Positions 25,915 to 38,280 of a stretch of DNA of 64,000 bases are shown piece by piece. This DNA is from Holtermannia corniformis (lineage: Eukaryota > Basidiomycota > Tremellomycetes > Holtermanniales). Below the pieces are notes generated by a model. The model did not search any database, was not told the DNA's origin, and saw only the letters and a program-made list of their open reading frames with translations. Made by a program: the position numbers and the translations under genes. Location of the stretch: assembly GCA_001599935.1 (NCBI GenBank), contig BCIJ01000017.1, forward strand, positions 257,847 through 321,846, in the 5' to 3' direction. Numbering within the stretch: position 1 is the stretch's first letter; every line of letters starts with the position of its first letter.

Positions 25915-28209
25915 TCAAGGTAGATAATTGACGCCCTCCCATCCCCACGTCGTGCGTCCAAGCAGATGCCCACATCCGACCGGATGGGCGTCGTCTCGCA
26001 TCCCACCGAGCCCACTGATCCTCTCTCCTTCGGCGCCACGTCGCGGTGGTCCCTCGCAATCGGGTATGGGACAAAAGACACAACGAGGCGCGAGCCCGAT
26101 CTGGTGTGCTGCAGCAGCCTGCGCTTCAGGCTTGCTGTGTTCGCCGAGAACAGTAGTCCAGCCCTCTGCGTCGACCAATGCCTGCGTGTAGCGCGAGCGC
26201 CAGTCTTCTTCGGTCGAGAAGAGTTCAATCAACCCGATCGTCGGATCGGTTGGATCTTCTTTGGCAACCGGCAAAGGCACGGCCTCATCCGGCGTCGGGA
26301 ACCGAAAGAGGCGGATCTTGAGCGGCGGTTTGGTCTTTGCACCTGCTTTTGCTTTGCCTTTGTTGCCGGCAAGAGTCTTTGCCTTGCCGCCTGATTTCAA
26401 CCTCTCCTGCTCTTCCCAGACGTCCCATTCCTCGGCTTTGCGCACCGCGCGGTCATACCGCTCCCCGCAGTGCATTGCCCACCCGACGACTTTGGCGAGT
26501 GCACTAGACCAGCCGCGTTGGAATTCGCGCTGCCAATCGGCCATTTTTGCATCCGTCATGTTGGGTACCTCGCCGCCGACGCTGACAGATCGCAAGGTCG
26601 GCAGGGGCGGTAGTACAATCGTCAATTTAGTCGGCGGGGGCAGTGGGATATTAGCTGCGATTGCGGACGCCGAAGCCGAGGCTGACGCGTTCCGAGCCGA
26701 TCGATCGCGGATAGAGAATGTCGAGAAAGCCATGGAGCGGTGACCTCTACGTCTTTGTCGAGCGGCGGCGACGGCAGCTTGATGTTGAGCTGCTGCCGCC
26801 TCGGCCTGTTGGAGCGCCTCGAGCTCTTCATCGGTACTGTCTTCGTCGTCTTCTGTTGGCTGTCTTGCGCGTGCACGCTCTCGCTCCTCTTCAGCGATTT
26901 GAGCCCTTTCTCGCGTCTCCCACGCGGCAATTTGCCGCTCGCGCTCTTTACCCCGCTGCAGGCCTGCCACCACACACAAGCCGCCGAGTTCTCCACACAG
27001 CTCAGCGCCCTTTTGCTGCGCCGTAAAGCCAAACAAGTTGACGCGGTCCAGCACGAGATGCTCCAGCCTCGCATACGATCGTAGTAGAGTTGCAAGGATA
27101 CTGTCCAATCTGACGTTCGTCGTCGAGATATCGAGGTAGCGCAACGCCGGAAACATTGCTGCTCGAGCCGCTTCAGCCGATGGCGGCGGGACAGTCAGCA
27201 CCGAGCCAATGTCGCGCTGGGGGACACGGAGTCGAAAGTGGGTAATGTGCTTTGCGGCGTCTGAGACGGCGAGGCGCGAGATACAGCGAATGTCGAAGAA
27301 GACGATGGGTTGGGCAAACGTCTTGGGTCGAGTGTACTGCAGCTTGTCGCTGAGGTAGTTGAATGGCCCGTGGCCAGAGTAGCCACGCGGTTCGACCCCT
27401 TTGAGGACGTATGTTCCCTTGTCGACCGCGGTGTCATCTCGAGCGTCTTCAGCCCCAGAGTCGTCTGATTCGACGGCAGGGGCTAGGGTGGTGACTGCGC
27501 TCGTCTTCTTGACCAGCCGAGGTGGGATATCCTGCACCAACGAGAGGTGCGTGAACGACGGGACCTCACTCCATCGCTTGTACAGCGTCTCGACCGCCGT
27601 ATCGAAATACGACCCTGCACTATCAGCCAATGACGACCGATCAGGTTATGAACCGACCTTTGAGGAACTGGTAGTAAGACGCTTGCTCGACATATGGCCT
27701 GAACCGTATCTCGAGCCGTTGCAGGCCATCTCGACGGCGATCAAACATCTCCTCCAAGTGTTCCGGTGCGAAATTCGTGCCGACGTTGAGCATCAGAACT
27801 TTGAAGGACGGCAGGCAGCGCAGAACACTGCGTTCGTCAGTACCCGTTGACACCGGCCAAGCCGCAGCGCGACCCACTTGTTCAAGATATCGGCATCCCC
27901 CTGCCAGCTCTGCTGACAGAATGTCTGAACACCGTTCAGCAGCCCCCGCTCTTCCTTTTCCTGCTCCTGCCGCAGGCGCTTCCACAGCGGCATTAGCTGC
28001 CTGGCCTGGCTGACGATTATGTGCGTCCACAAATGTCGTGACGAGAGAGGATAGTCGGGAAACACTTGGATCAAGCTCGCCGCTGTGCGTTGGAGTAGCT
28101 CTGGCGGGACATGATGCAGCACGACATCGACGAGCTCAGGTGGGAGCTGAGCTAGCAGCGCAGGATGTGGGTTTAGTTCGAGTGCCGACAGGCTTGGGCT
28201 GAGATCCAT
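25915..28209 (-). CDS. F-box / leucine-rich-repeat-like protein
   Basis: Three exons (28209-27878, 27827-27658, 27614-25915) encode 733 residues. Near the N-terminus LAQLPPELVDVVLHHVPPELL followed by SRHLWTHI fits an F-box. LRR-like strands follow (LRCLPSFKVLMLNVG, FPALRYLDISTTNVRLDS, LEHLVLDRVNLFGF). A charged coiled-coil (RERAQIAEEERERARAR) and a disordered Ala/Ser stretch separate these from a C-terminal part with cysteines (CVFCPIPDCEG). F-box proteins bring substrates to SCF ubiquitin ligases; the substrate here is unknown. The first intron could be read as 26 nt, but a better donor gives a normal 50-nt intron in frame. It is tandem with the transporter gene downstream. Confidence 0.65.
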
Positions 28210-28387
28210 CGCTAACGAGGTTGGAAGGAGATGGTCAAGCAAAGTGGAGACTCGAGACAAGTGGAGGTTTGCTCTCAACGTGGCACTGTGCGCCTCGGCG
28301 ACGGGCGATTGCTCTCCCTTGATCTTTATGAGTGGTTCACAGCGACGCCCAACCAAAAGTCAAACCACGATCATGGCCATGCATGCG

Positions 28388-30273
28388 CTACTCAGTCTTT
28401 CCTCGCTTTCTCGCCTTGTCAGCAACCACCAACCGGCCCATCCCGCCCCAGATCGCCAGCATGGCCGCCGCGGCGATCGAGTAACAGACCGTCGGGCCCC
28501 AGACCCAGTACACAGACGTAGCCAGCAGCGGTCCGATTGCGCGCCCGAGTTGACCTTTTGATCTGAAGCCTCCCAAAGCTCGACCGCGCCCCGCCTCATC
28601 GCAGCAGCCTGCAGCCGCCGCCGTCAAACCGGTGACGACGGTCGCAGAGGTGTAGGCTAGTGCTGCCGCTGCGCCGTAGAGTACGTAGGATGCTGCGCTG
28701 GTTTGGCGGATGGCGGGCAAGGGGAGGAGCGCGAGCAGGGCGAGGCCGAGAGTGCACGAGAAGATGCCACGGCGCGACACGGAGAGCTCGCCTAGGCGGG
28801 CAAGCGAGGGGCGGACGTGACCACCTTGGAGCAGGGATGAGAGAACACCAATGACTACGACGGTCAGCAGAATCTCACGGATCCCCGAGTTGGTGCTGAG
28901 ATGACGTACAAGACAGCAGCATGCCGTTTTGGCGATTACTTGCGCCGAACAAGTCGTACGCTGGCGAGTCAGCATCATGACACTATCTACTGGCGATGAC
29001 TCACTCAGAAAAGTCAACGTGAACTCGGCCTGCGCTATCAATCAGTGCAAGCCCCTTCATGGTAACACCAAGACTGACGCCAGAGAAGAAGAGGAGAAAG
29101 GCGCCATGCAGCCTCCCAACGGCCCTGAGCCGCTGCTTGCGCGCTTCGTCACTCTCCACCTTCTTCCCTTTGCCTGCCTCCTCGGCATCGGTGGCATCTG
29201 CCACAGAGTCGACTTTGACAGCGCCTTTGGTCTCCGGTAACGCTGTCGCAAGATACGCCGTTTCGACGAGGAGCAACAGCAGTGAGATGAGCGCAGGCGT
29301 GGCGTAAATGTTATATCCTGCCGTATCGACCGTGACTGGCATTGGCCGGGATGCAAAGTATGCACCGAGCGATGGCCTGAGTGATGATCAGCTGCCTCGT
29401 GGCTGGGGAGGGACGTGACAGACTGACCCAAAGGTAAAGCAGATGGAGAAGGCGATTCCGACCAGCGCGAGCGATCTGGAGCGTGTGGCGGACGTCGTGA
29501 CGTCGCTGATGATTGCACTGTGTACGCGTGGTTAGCAGCAGTGGCTATGGCTGTAGATGGACTTGCGTGCTGAGCTGGACATTGCCTTCGCTCAAACCGC
29601 CGACCAGGCGAGCAATAAGGAAGGAGGCCTGTGCACGTCTCATAAGTACGAGTCAGATAAGGCGGGAGCACTACCTACGAAAGAGGTCGATTGCATCCAG
29701 ATGGCGGCCGAGACGAGGTTGCCGAGCATACTAGCCAACAGCACCCGTTTCCGGCCAAAGCGATCTGACACTAGGCTGCGTTCAGTAGTGTTCCACAGAA
29801 TCGATACCAAACTGCGACTGACAAGCACCCAAGTGGGGCGAGACGAGACATTGGCACAAGCTGAAGACGGATCCCAGTGCACCGCCGAGCAGCACGACAT
29901 CCCAATTCTTGCGTTCAGCGGCTGTAATTACCGTCACAGGCTCGTGAGGGACCAGCCAGGCGCGGCATGAGCGGAAGAATGCCAGTGATGTGGCGAGCGT
30001 CGTGGTCGGGTCGTGTTGCTCTCGAGCAGTGTACCATGCTATTTATCCGAGTGAGCTTATGAGCGGTAATAGTGATCCATTTTGGCGAGTACATACCTAT
30101 GAGGCGAGGAAAGAGCGGGAGAGGGATTGTAAACGCTGAGCATGTGTCAGCGTTGATGCTGTGATTGATATTGATGCTGACTGAAAGCACGCACCGAGGA
30201 GGTCGAGCACGAGCGCGAGGAAGACTGTGCGGACGATGCCTTTGGCCTGACGCTGATCAATCTTGATTGCCAT
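28388..30273 (-). CDS. MFS transporter, MFSD10/TETRAN-like
   Basis: Ten exons encode 472 residues: 30273-30195, 30135-30097, 30038-29823, 29770-29679, 29628-29567, 29517-29428, 29376-29079, 29029-29005, 28960-28910, 28854-28388. The first helix is VFLALVLDLL. The loop 2-3 signature GALSDRFGRKR is intact. FLIARLVGGLSEGNVQLST and GIAFSICFTFGPSLGA follow, then AEFTLTFLTYDLFGASNRQ, which is close to animal MFSD10 and related drug/organic-anion carriers. About 12 membrane helices are expected. The intron at 29566-29518 starts GCAAGT, a GC-AG intron; no GT donor gives the right frame. The gene is divergent from STR2 with 243 nt between starts. Substrate is unknown. Confidence 0.85.
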
Positions 30274-30516
30274 GGTTGAGATCGTGACTGATCGATCGCG
30301 ACACCACAGTTGCTGCCGCCGTGCGATCCCTCAAGTCGAGAGCCGTGCCGTCGGTGCTGCTGATTAGATTTCAGACATCCACGTGGCTCAAAGGGGGTTT
30401 CAGGCGATTGGCGGTGACGTGTACACTGCCGGCAGTACGGCAACCCCCCGAGTTTCACTCGCCCTGAGTCAGTCTCGTTCGCCATCGTCCGACGACACGG
30501 TGCACGAGCCAGCACC
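30274..30516. promoter_or_regulatory. Shared promoter region of the MFS and STR2 genes
   Basis: The 243-nt space between two divergent start codons must contain both promoters. I see no strong TATA element. Confidence 0.5.
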
Positions 30517-32658
30517 ATGCTCACCCTCCACCCGCAGACGCACTACCCGCTCGGCGCATCAGTCCCAGCCCAGGCGTCACACGCAATCTCGGTCTCATTG
30601 CCAACATGGCAAGACAATATCGGGTATGAAGAGGGCGATCAGCGCGTGCTTGGCCGCATGCAGACCGGCTACCCGCGCTTCTTTATCCACCGCAGTATTC
30701 AAAAGGTCCGTATACGTTAGTCGCAATGGGTAGAGCTCATGCCTGCAGTTGGCCGAGATCTGCTTGAACAAGTTTGGGCTCCCGAACGAGCTCTGCTTGC
30801 TGCTGCCTTCGCCAACCGTCGCGCAAGAAGCGCGCCGGTTTCTTGGATCGCGTACACCGGCCGAACCATCGCGCATCGTCGAATTCGTAGTCTGTCCCTC
30901 CCAGGCGTCCCTCATCACACCTGTGCCGACCCTGCCGGCCGACCACCCAGACGCCTCGACGACCGCAGTTGACATCGTCGAGCTCCAGATCCTTTTGTTT
31001 GACAAGGCGCACTGGTCGACGGCCAAGTCGTTCTGGCAGCACACGGGTGATTTCATCAGCTCGCGTATGGCCGAGCGTGCACTGGCGTTCCTGGGCGAGA
31101 CTCCGGCTGGGTTGATTGATGAACCGCCAAAGCCTGCAGCTCCGACACTCGAGGCGCCGAGCCGGACCAACTCGAAAGCTGGCTTCTCGCGCAATAGGCA
31201 CTATGCGGCGCGCAAGCCGGCCGCGGCTACCGGATCGTCGAGCTCGGCTGCTACGCCGACCATCGAGCGCACAGCGGCCGACGCCGAGCTGCTCTCGCCC
31301 GATCACTCGACCTACCTCGAGGAGCGCTACGGGCGCAACATGCCACTGTTCAACGCTCCGCTCGCAAAGCTGGCGCTCAGGCGACGCATCGCCGGTATCC
31401 TCCTACCTTGCGAGGCAGACGCCAACAATCTCGGCAACGTTGCGCGTGGGACCGTTGCCGCTGATGGTGCCGAGAGCCAGCGCGTGCAGGAAGAAGATGT
31501 GTTCCTGTACCCGACTGGCATGAGTGCGATCTGGCACGCGCACAAGCTGGCGCGTACAGTGCGTGAGCGCTCGGGTGAACCCGTCGGCAAGAGCGTCTGT
31601 TATGGGTGAGTCCAGCTTTGTCTTTTTTCACAGCAACCTGACACCTTTAGCTTCCCATACATCGACACGCTCAAGATTCTCGAGAAATGGGGTCCAGGCT
31701 GTCATTTCTTTGGCAACGGTTCCGCCGCCGAGATTGATCAACTCGAGACCCTGCTCGCAACGACCCAGGGTCCCGGTACATCGCCAACCGAGAGCCCACG
31801 GATCCTCTCGCTGTTCTGCGAGTTCCCGACCAACCCTCTGCTGCGATCGCCTGATCTTGAGCGCTTGAGGAGTCTCGCAGACAAGTATGGGTTCTTGATC
31901 GTCGTCGATGAGACGGTCGGCAACTTTGTCAATGTCGAGATTGCGCAGTGGGCGGATATTGTGGTTAGCTCTTTGACAAAGATCTTTAGTGGCGACGCCA
32001 ACGTCATGGGTGGGAGGTGAGTCTGCTAGGCTAGCGGGCGTGACAAGCGCTGACACACCACAGCTTGGTGTTGAACCCCAACGCGCCATTCTACAATGTG
32101 CTCAAATCGACTCTTGAGGACACGTACGAAGACAACTATTTCCCTGAAGACGCAATCTTCCTCGAGCGCAACTCTCGCGACTACCGCGGTCGCATCGCCA
32201 AAATCAACGACAACGCCTACGACCTCACATCCTACCTCACCTCGCGCTCCCTCCTCGGTCCCGGCGACGCCTCTGGACGCGTCATCAAAAAGGTCTACTA
32301 CCCGCGCTACATCACGCCCGAGCTCTACGCCAAAGCGCAGCGTCACCCCACGACCGGTAAAGGCGGCTACGGCGGCCTGTTCACTCTGACTTTCATCTCC
32401 GAGACGGCCTCGCGTGCATTCTACGACGCCCTGCAGTGCGCAAAGGGCCCCAGCCTCGGTACAAACTTTACGCTCGCGAGCCCGTATGCCGTTTTGGCGC
32501 ATTACCTCGAGCTCGATTGGGCGGCGCAGTTTGGTGTCGAACGGGATCTGGTCAGGGTCAGTGTCGGCTTGGAGGACTATGCCGGGTTGCAGAGGAGTTT
32601 TGAGGAAGCGTTGGAGGTGGCCGAGAGCGCTGTGAGGGATGAGCAGGCGGGGCGATAG
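30517..32658 (+). CDS. STR2: Cystathionine gamma-synthase
   Basis: Four exons (30517-30705, 30749-31605, 31651-32016, 32064-32658) encode 668 residues, near the size of yeast Str2. The enzyme joins O-acyl-homoserine and cysteine to cystathionine in transsulfuration. Residues ~280-310 ([16 protein letters not shown]) are the PLP-phosphate-binding entry of the Cys/Met-metabolism family. [10 protein letters not shown] and [11 protein letters not shown] contain the PLP-ring Asp, and [16 protein letters not shown] carries the Schiff-base Lys. The N-terminal ~250 residues are the fungal-specific extension, with an [15 protein letters not shown] linker. The start at 30517 is the first ATG and its context is good. 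Confidence 0.9.
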
Positions 32659-32862
32659 CGCGTCAAGAGGGTTTCAACAACCGTTGTATGCAATGGAAGA
32701 TGTGTCACTGTCCTGTTGGGTGAGCAGTCGTTGAGCTTGACCAGCCGCAAACTGCACTTCCAGTACAAGGTTTATACTAGCTGCATGCAAGCCCGTACAA
32801 CGCGGGTCTAGGTTTGGTTTGTGTTTGACAGCTACAGAGCAGATTACAAGCAAGCGCAAGGG

Positions 32863-33616
32863 CTAGGCGCGCACCGGGCGCTCCGAGTCGGACGATTCAG
32901 CGGCCGTGTCGGGACTGCTCGCGTCGGGCGTGAATGGGCGACAGTGGCTGAGCTGAACGCGTTGCTCGAGCTGGAGGATATAGTCGGCCGCTGTGTGTGG
33001 TCAATACTCAAGTCTGTCATGAAAGTACGAGAAGCGGAACGCACATCGCGCCAGCAGCTGCGCCTTGGTGAGCTCGACGTCTTCACAGCCCGGTACTAGG
33101 ATCTTGAGGCGATCAAACCCGACATCTACGCAAGAGTCAAGCACAGCGTTTCGCACGATCCAAGGACGTACTGATGGATTCACGTCGTTTCTGCTCACTC
33201 GCGTTGTGACCCAGACGTCGCTTGAGGCTGCTAGGTAGGTATACTTTGTCCGCGCGCGCCTTTGCGAGCGCCGTGCGCTGCATCTCAAACTTGAGCGGGT
33301 TCTTGCGCCGGCGATCAAACGCATCCCATTCGGCTTGGGTCAGGCCGTGGCTTGGCATCTGCGGTGGGATGGGCCGCGATGGAGCGTGGTAGGGGTGGAA
33401 GAAGGGACGGTGGGCGGGGGGCGAGACGGGGCTAGAGGTCTGCCAGCGCTGGATCGGTGGCGGGAGCAGGAGCCTTGTCGGAGGCGGTAGCGATGGACGC
33501 TGCGCGTTGCCCGAAGGTGATGGCGAACGGTACGGTCCGCAGGAGAGTAGAGCGTCAAACAGCCTAGGCGGGCTACGTTGAAGCGCCGAGACGGGCGAGG
33601 GTGGGGTCGTAGACAT
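32863..33616 (-). CDS. bHLH transcription factor
   Basis: Three exons (33616-33172, 33125-33045, 32990-32863) encode 217 residues. After a Pro/Ser-rich N-terminal half, the basic region RRLGHNASEQKRRESI holds the His-Glu-Arg residues that contact E-boxes. Helix 1, a short loop with VPGCEDVELT and helix 2 (KAQLLARSADYILQLEQRV) complete the domain. The domain is split by a 46-nt and a 54-nt intron that must be removed to restore helix 2. Direct target preference would be CACGTG or CANNTG. CACGTG boxes occur upstream of ERG4 and MCC2 and in the 12-20 kb island, but a link to this factor is speculation. Confidence 0.85.
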
Positions 33617-34259
33617 ATCGTCAGAGGTCGCCGTGGGTGATGCAGTACAAGTGTTATAATAGTCAACAGCAAGTCGTCAAGTGAAGGCTGTGCAGGTGCG
33701 AAGGGCAATCGTAGACAGGATCCGGTATAAATGCGACCAGCGCAGCGCCACGGGCGGAAGGGGAGATACAAAGGTGTAGAAGCAAGTCGGACTGGGATTG
33801 GACTAGTGTGCTCGTCCAATGCGCTGCGGGTTATAACCCGCCCCCTGAGCGTGGACGACGGCTCCCAGGCGCGGATCAGAGACGCGGCGTTCCTTTGAGC
33901 GTAGGAACACGGCCCGTCGACGGACAAAGGAATCGATGGGAAGTATGCTCCGCGTCCCGGGATTGGCGTGAGCGTAGGCGTGATGATCTGCGCGAGCGTG
34001 CGAGGCCAATGACCGGCGTGGGATGCGTCGGCGTCTGCTGTCCTAGCTGATCAGTGATCAGTGACCGCCCGGGCCGGCGAGGGATGAGCATGCACGCCGG
34101 TCATTAGCTCAGCGATGGGCGTGTCCTTCGTCAGCACCAAGGTAGCCTTCGGGCGCAGAGCACCACATGGCCCCACGAAAGGATGGCAGGTGCTCGGACT
34201 GTTTGCTCCGAGCCGAAGCTGCCTAGGTTGCAGGCCGACGGGGATGCATCGCGTGTGCC
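33617..34259. other. Upstream region of the bHLH gene
   Basis: I see no gene in these 643 nt. Length and position fit a promoter with a long 5' leader for the bHLH gene. Confidence 0.45.
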
Positions 34260-34972
34260 CTAGGCTCCCTTAAGACCGTACTTTAGCTTTTCCAGCTTTT
34301 CCAGCTTGACTGCAATCGCCTTGTCGTCGCGAATGGCCGAGGCACGCCAGAACGCGGCCATGAACGGCACGCTCCAGAACGCGACTTGGATCGAGCTCGC
34401 ACCGAGCGAGATGGCAACGAGCGGGATGATGCCGAGAACGATCACTGCGATAGGTTGTGACTTTGTCAAGTCGGGCAGCTTGAAGCGCTCGCGCGTCGAA
34501 CGAGGGACGCAGGCCAAGAGAAGGACGAGTTGTAGGATCAGCAAGCCCGGCCGGCTTTGGCCAAAGACGGGTTGTGAGCCGGAGAAATCGACGTCGGTCT
34601 TGGAAGACAGGATCTGGATGAGCGAGGCAATGTTCCTTGGCGAGATAGTGAGCTTGTGAGCGTGCGCAGCAACGACTGGACGCACAAGAGGTACGCAGCG
34701 GCAAACACAATGTTGCCGTGGAGCACGGCCGTTTTTGTATCTTTGACATGCTGCTTCTTGAGCTCGGCAATGATGGCTTCTTGCTCTATGGCGTGTCAGG
34801 GCGCATCTCTCGGGCGCTGTAGGCGTCATGGACCTATCTCATCAATGGGCTTGGCTGCAACAGTCAGCTTGGTGTCTCCCGGCTAGCTCCGATGCATACC
34901 ATCATCCTCATCCTTGCTCGCGCTCAGGCCCCTGCTCTGCCTGCTGCGCTGCTTAGCACTCGCTCTGGCCAT
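34260..34972 (-). CDS. Small multi-pass membrane protein, unrecognised
   Basis: Four exons (34972-34900, 34854-34834, 34785-34686, 34635-34260) encode 189 residues. The N-terminus is basic (MARASAKQRSRQSRGLSASK). Hydrophobic segments follow: VLHGNIVFAAAYLLNIASLIQIL, RPGLLILQLVLLLACV, PIAVIVLGIIPLVAISLGA and VAFWSVPFMAAFW, so three or four membrane helices. The end is charged (KLEKLEKLKYGLKGA). The 50-nt intron between exons 3 and 4 is needed to keep the frame. It resembles small ER membrane proteins in layout, but I do not recognise the family. It is divergent from ERG4 with 292 nt between starts. Confidence 0.7.
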
Positions 34973-35035
34973 CGTATACAATTGAATCGGTGCTGTGCTA
35001 CGCGGCTGCTAGCAACGCTAACCGGTGCGCCGACA

Positions 35036-35045
35036 GTCACGTGAT
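35036..35045. promoter_or_regulatory. GTCACGTGAT box upstream of ERG4
   Basis: A CACGTG E-box in the context GTCACGTGAT lies 220 nt before the ERG4 start. Such boxes bind bHLH factors, including Cbf1- and SREBP-type regulators. SREBPs control sterol genes in many fungi, so a role here is plausible but unproven. Confidence 0.4.
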
Positions 35046-35264
35046 CCACGGCACGGTTGGCCGCAACGGGAGCAAATCTCGTACGAAGCGAGATTTCGGT
35101 CAACGAGGCCGTGCGCGCTTCAGTGTTGTGACCAAGAGTGCAAGGCGACGTTGGCTTTCGACGACAGACGACTGCCAGTTAGCAACAGTCTCAAGTAAGT
35201 CTAGTCACCGTACAACGCTTTACAATAGAACGCTGGCGCTGCCGAGCTAACCTCGTACGCAGCC

Positions 35265-37227
35265 ATGCCAGCCCAGAATGGCGACGCGACACTGCGCCAA
35301 CGCAAGCCTGAGCTCAAGACGACCGATTCGCAGGGCCACCCGACCGAATATGGCAAGGAGATTGACCGCAAGCTTGACACGCACCAGTCGTGAGTGTGCC
35401 TGATGTTGAAGCTGCCAGGAGCTGACCACCTTCAGCTACGAGTTTGGCGGCCCTCTCGGTGTCACGGCCATGATGCTCGGCTTTCCTGCGCTCATGTGTT
35501 CGTTGCCAGCCGATCATAAGAGCAACTACTGATAATGCAATAGACTACCTCTGGATCTGCTTGTGGTTTTACCAAGGCAAGCTCATCCACCCGAGCTCGG
35601 TCGACGACATCAAGCCATTCTTTGAACGGATTGGCCGCCACATCTACGAGGTGTGTGAAAGAGTCTGCCTTGCTCGCTCTATGCCAACTCCAGAATATAG
35701 GATGCGTACCCGACCAAGTTTGCATTCAAGGTCTACATCGGCCTCATCGTCGTTCAGCTGTTCTTTGCACTCGTCATGCCTGGCGTCAAGCAAAAGGGTG
35801 AGTGCACCACCACCGCTCACTTCCCCAACGCTCACTCGATCAAGGCCTGCCTGTCCCATCGCTCGGCTATAAAGCCCTCACGTACGACTGCAACGCGCTC
35901 GCGTCGTTCTACACCTCGATCGCTGTTGCGTTTGGGCTCAACTACACCGGCGTGTTCCCTCTACACAACCTGATCAACCACTTTGGGTCCATCATGAGCG
36001 TGGCCATCATCACCTCGTTTGCCGTCACGCTCCTGATTGATTTCCTCGCCCGTTGGTTCGACTATGGCGGCAAGCCGATCCGCATGTCGGGCGTCTGGGT
36101 CTACGACGTCTTCATGGGCGCGAGCTTGAACCCGCGAATCCGCAACGTCGACTTGAAGATGTTTGCAGAGGTCCGCGTGCCGTGGATCCTGCTGTTCATG
36201 ATCTCGGTTAGTGGCGCGGTCAAGCAGTATGAGGACATTGGCCATGTCACGGGGGTATGTTGGGTTTGCGCGTGCATGAGGGATCGTGACTGATGGACGC
36301 AGAACATGGCGTTCATGGTCGTCGCTACCGGTCTCTACATCAATGCCTGTGCCAAGGGCGAAGAGATGATCCCACAAACTGTCAGTCCACTACGACTGCT
36401 GAAGCAACACTGACGTGCGCAGTGGGATATGTTTCATGAGAAATTCGGGTTCATGCTCATCTTCTGGAACGGCGCGGGCGTGTGAGTATCTTGGCATTCT
36501 CGAGACATCAAGGCTGACCACTCCAGGCCATTCACCTACTGCTACCCGGTGCTCTACATGGCCCGCAACGACCCGGCCCAATACGTTTTCCCGATTTGGG
36601 GCACCGTCTTGCTTTTCACCACCCTGTTCACTTGCTACTACATGTCCGTGGCCGACTTGACTTACGTGCAGACCGGTGCTGACCGAGTCCAGCTTTGACA
36701 CGTCGATGAGCCAAAAGTCGGCGTTCAAGATGCAGCAGCAGGGTGTGTTCAAGCCGCGCAAGACGTTCCCGCAGTTGCCGTGGCGCTACGTCGAGAACCC
36801 GACGTACATCCAGACCAAACACGGGTAAGCGGGCCGCATGTCGATTACTGGCCGTGTACTGATCGACGCTCAGTAACAAGCTGCTCACGAGCGGTTGGTG
36901 GGCCTACCTCCGCAAGCCGGTATGTCACAACCCATAGTGACGCCGATTCGCGCTGACGCGCTGGCAGAACTACACTGCCGACTGGATCCAGTCTTTGACC
37001 TGGGGCATGTCGGCCGGGTTCGGGACCCCGATCACATTCTTCTACCCTGCATTCTTCCTCACCGTGCTCATCCACCGTTGCTCGCGCGACTTTGAGCGCT
37101 GTGAGCGCAAGTACGGCGATGACTGGCGCGAGTACTGCCGTGGTCAGTCTAGATTGGAGACAGTTGGGTTGCGGGCGACTGATGGGTGGCAGTGGTCAAG
37201 TACCGATTCATTCCGGGGATCTACTAG
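35265..37227 (+). CDS. ERG4: Delta(24(24(1)))-sterol reductase
   Basis: Twelve exons (35265-35389, 35436-35497, 35544-35650, 35701-35797, 35845-36254, 36303-36380, 36423-36481, 36527-36643, 36693-36824, 36874-36919, 36968-37142, 37193-37227) encode 480 residues, matching yeast Erg4 in size. It is the last enzyme of ergosterol synthesis, reducing the C-24(28) double bond in the ER membrane with NADPH. Visible family blocks are YEFGGPLGV near the start, [44 protein letters not shown], and the C-terminal reductase signature RDFERCERKYGDDWREYC followed by KYRFIPGIY. A probable 5'UTR intron (35195-35262, GTAAGT donor) ends two nt before the ATG. Confidence 0.95.
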
Positions 37228-37512
37228 AGTCGAAAGAGATGGGCGGCAACAAAGCATTGCATCGTATGGCAAGTGGGTGCGTATATAGCAGATGCAGGAA
37301 ATGGACATTGCATGCGCGGTCGACTTGCACTCTGGCTGCGTTCAACATAATTGACATTCATCAAGTATACGCTACATGGCTAAACGCTACACAATGATAC
37401 AGAATGTCGGTCGTCCAGATCCCCCCCGCCAGCCTTTGCCCCGCCTCATGAGCGTCACGCTGCGACCCCTCGCGGAGCCACCAGACGCCTCATCGGGGAT
37501 ACTGTCCAGCAG

Positions 37513-37635
37513 CTAGACATAGGAGGGACCACTACAGGTTTGGTTATCACCGGGAACGACGCGCCGCCGGGCCTCTTGCGGAGGTGTGACCGGCGGTCGG
37601 GTCACTCTTGAGGACGGGAACGCGAACCCCTCCAT
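37513..37635 (-). CDS. Candidate 40-aa small protein gene with a spliced leader
   Basis: A minus-strand ATG at 37635 opens a 40-residue frame (MEGFAFPSSRVTRPPVTPPQ at the start, ending GPSYV). About 35 nt upstream is a textbook intron (37724-37669): GTAAGT donor, CTGAC branch and CACAG acceptor. A spliced leader directly ahead of an ATG is good evidence for a transcript, but the coding frame is short and I recognise no family. It is the only feature I can support between ERG4 (ends 37227) and the IVY1-like gene (38281); the rest of that 1 kb looks like promoter or UTR. A non-coding RNA is the alternative. Confidence 0.4.
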   Translation of the reverse strand: MEGFAFPSSRVTRPPVTPPQEARRRVVPGDNQTCSGPSYV

Positions 37636-38280
37636 CGCGAGTGGGACGGGGCTCGAACTTTTGTGTCCCTGTGAGAGGATGGGTCAGTCGAGTGGACGTG
37701 TTGGAGTGATAGAGGGAGACTTACGCGTGTTTGTTTGTTCAAGGGAGAAGAGTGGTAGGCAGTCTTCAGTTTGGCGGGCGGGCGGGGCAGCAGGAGCGAG
37801 ATTGGGGGGTTCGGAGTCTCGGCGTTTGTGATTTGAGCACGTGAAGTCGGGTGATGATCAACACATGAAAGTAGGGTATTCTGCACTTTCTCCTTGCAGT
37901 GATCAGCGGGCTTGCGCTTGGCAGATAGCGTCAGATTGCATTATGAGGTTGTGCTGGTGACAGACAGGCGTGACTGGGCAGTGTTGAGAACGTACTGCCA
38001 CGCTGCTAGACGGTTGCTAGCGGTGGTTGCCATCTTCCCACGTGCGAGGACGTGCTCGTCCGCGGTTGTTTGGCTCAGCATTCCATCCAACAAGACGGCT
38101 TGGCTCAAGATGGCACAGCAAGCAGCAAGACCACGGCTAGACTCGATCAAGAGCATGCAATCGTCCATGGCAGGATCACAGCAGTGGATCGGTCGTCCAC
38201 CCTCGCCAAGTGTCAGTCGCGCCGTGCTCTTTTCTCCACCCCGCCCCGTTACACCGCGCGCACAACGGCTGAGATAGACG

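Noticed and set aside
27828..27853. A 26-nt intron in the F-box-like gene
   Set aside because: A better donor (GTGGGT) 24 nt upstream gives an ordinary 50-nt intron with the same acceptor and keeps the frame.
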